Assembly (NCBI RefSeq): GCF_042159835.1 | Contig: NZ_JBBVGT010000001.1 | Location: 186,001 to 250,000, forward strand | DNA from: Albibacterium profundi | Lineage (GTDB): Bacteria; Bacteroidota; Bacteroidia; Sphingobacteriales; Sphingobacteriaceae | Direction of reading: 5' to 3' | Length of the DNA stretch: 64,000 bases | Shown here: piece after piece, positions 63,436 to 64,000 of the stretch | Numbering within the stretch: position 1 is the stretch's first letter | Layout: each line of letters starts with the position of its first letter | Notes under the pieces: generated by a model | Told to the model about the DNA's origin: nothing | The model's input: only the letters and a program-made list of their open reading frames with translations | The model's database searches: none | Program-made: the position numbers and the translations under genes

Positions 63436-64000
63436 ATGAAAAGTATTAGTCAAATCATCACAGCAATTTTAATTTCATCTTTCACGCTGGCTTCTTGCCA
63501 ACGGTCAGAGCAGCAGAATAATCTCAATCAGGATGAGCTTATTCCGGTTCAATTAATGTCGCTTCAGGAAGATGAAAGCAGTACCCAGATCATCGCCTCA
63601 GGTGTTTTTACTACCGAAGACGAAACGATATTGTCTTTTAAGAATGGAGGGATTATTCAGAGTATTACGGTAAAGGAAGGCGACCGTGTCAAGAAGGGTC
63701 AGGTTTTGGCAAGTTTAAACATGGGTGAGATTGATGCTTCCGTGCAGCAGGCATCCCTTGCGCTAGAGAAAGCCGAACGAGATTATCAGCGTATCCGTCA
63801 ATTGTATACGGATTCTGTGGCCACCAAGGAACAGCTAGAAAACATGAAAACAGCCCGAGACGTTGCCGTGCAACAGAACCGAGTTGCTCAGTTCAACAAG
63901 AATTATTCTCAAATCCGAGCGACCGATAACGGCTATGTTCTTAGAAAGTTCGTTAATGCAGGACAGACCGTCGGACCGGGCACACCGGTTATCCAACTGA
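63436..64000 (+). CDS. RND efflux periplasmic adaptor (HlyD/AcrA-type), 5' part
   Basis: The window holds 188 codons; the gene continues past its end. Lipoprotein signal with lipobox LASC at residues 18-21 (MKSISQIITAILISSFTLA then SC). Barrel-sandwich domain beginning NGGIIQSITVKEGDRVKKGQ, a helical hairpin (about 95-150: EKAERDYQRIRQLYTDSVAT, with KEQLENMKTARD), and the second half of the lipoyl domain (IRATDNGYVLRKFVNAGQTV). Links TolC to an inner-membrane RND pump presumably encoded next. Starts 9 nt after tolC. Confidence 0.93.
   Translation, partial: MKSISQIITAILISSFTLASCQRSEQQNNLNQDELIPVQLMSLQEDESSTQIIASGVFTTEDETILSFKNGGIIQSITVKEGDRVKKGQVLASLNMGEIDASVQQASLALEKAERDYQRIRQLYTDSVATKEQLENMKTARDVAVQQNRVAQFNKNYSQIRATDNGYVLRKFVNAGQTVGPGTPVIQL

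Overview
The window is typical chromosome of a Bacteroidota bacterium, most likely family Sphingobacteriaceae (Sphingobacterium, Pedobacter or Olivibacter relatives). Evidence: a SusC/SusD pair, the gliding-type protein GldC, Bacteroidota-style -7 promoter boxes (TAnnTTTG) before several genes, scarce Shine-Dalgarno sequences, many lipoprotein signal peptides, a MnmD-type tRNA methyltransferase, and a BlaI/M56 pair whose M56 protein carries SusC-plug-like repeats. Placement below family level is inference. I see no phage, insertion sequence, CRISPR array, tRNA or rRNA gene.

Layout. 1-2 kb: start of infC (TTG start codon, cut by the window edge) behind thrS. 2-3.7 kb: a Tat-exported sugar isomerase-like protein and a LutA/YkgE-type Fe-S protein. 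3.7-12 kb, minus strand: a tightly packed string of outer-membrane protein, helix-hairpin-helix (ComEA-like) beta-barrel, ComEC, RecQ helicase and MFS transporter, the most suggestive group for a shared DNA-uptake and processing role. 12-18.2 kb: NUDIX, cation efflux, aminotransferase, orphan MacB-like permease, queA, ispD and a 50-residue membrane protein. 18.3-22.6 kb: ftsK-lolA-hypothetical-MBL operon. 22.8-28.5 kb: DUF4397 lipoprotein, LpxH-type phosphatase, S9 peptidase, and an ECF sigma factor with a membrane/barrel partner. 28.7-36.3 kb: lysS, a serine hydrolase, valS and an M13 peptidase. 36.3-41 kb: SusD/SusC. 41.1-43.7 kb: a CstB-like persulfide dioxygenase-rhodanese fusion, a rhodanese whose active-site Cys is Ser, and MnmD, abutting or overlapping. 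43.7-51.7 kb: gldC, a DEAD-box helicase, pyrC, an M14 peptidase, the YdbS/YdbT PH-domain pair and two small exported proteins. 51.8-55.7 kb: GH29 fucosidase with a PA14 module, cold-shock protein, DUF1232 protein, SMP-30 family protein. 55.7-58.5 kb: a cobalamin riboswitch before metE with a strong terminator after it. 58.6-64 kb: an exported protein, blaI-blaR1 with a 19-bp palindromic operator, and a tetR-tolC-RND adaptor efflux operon with two copies of a palindromic operator, running off the end.

How the parts work together: most genes are housekeeping (translation, cell-envelope biogenesis, pyrimidine and methionine synthesis). Regulation can be read directly at three places: the B12 riboswitch of metE, the BlaI palindrome and the TetR palindromes. 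Four intrinsic terminators are clear, three of them between convergent genes.
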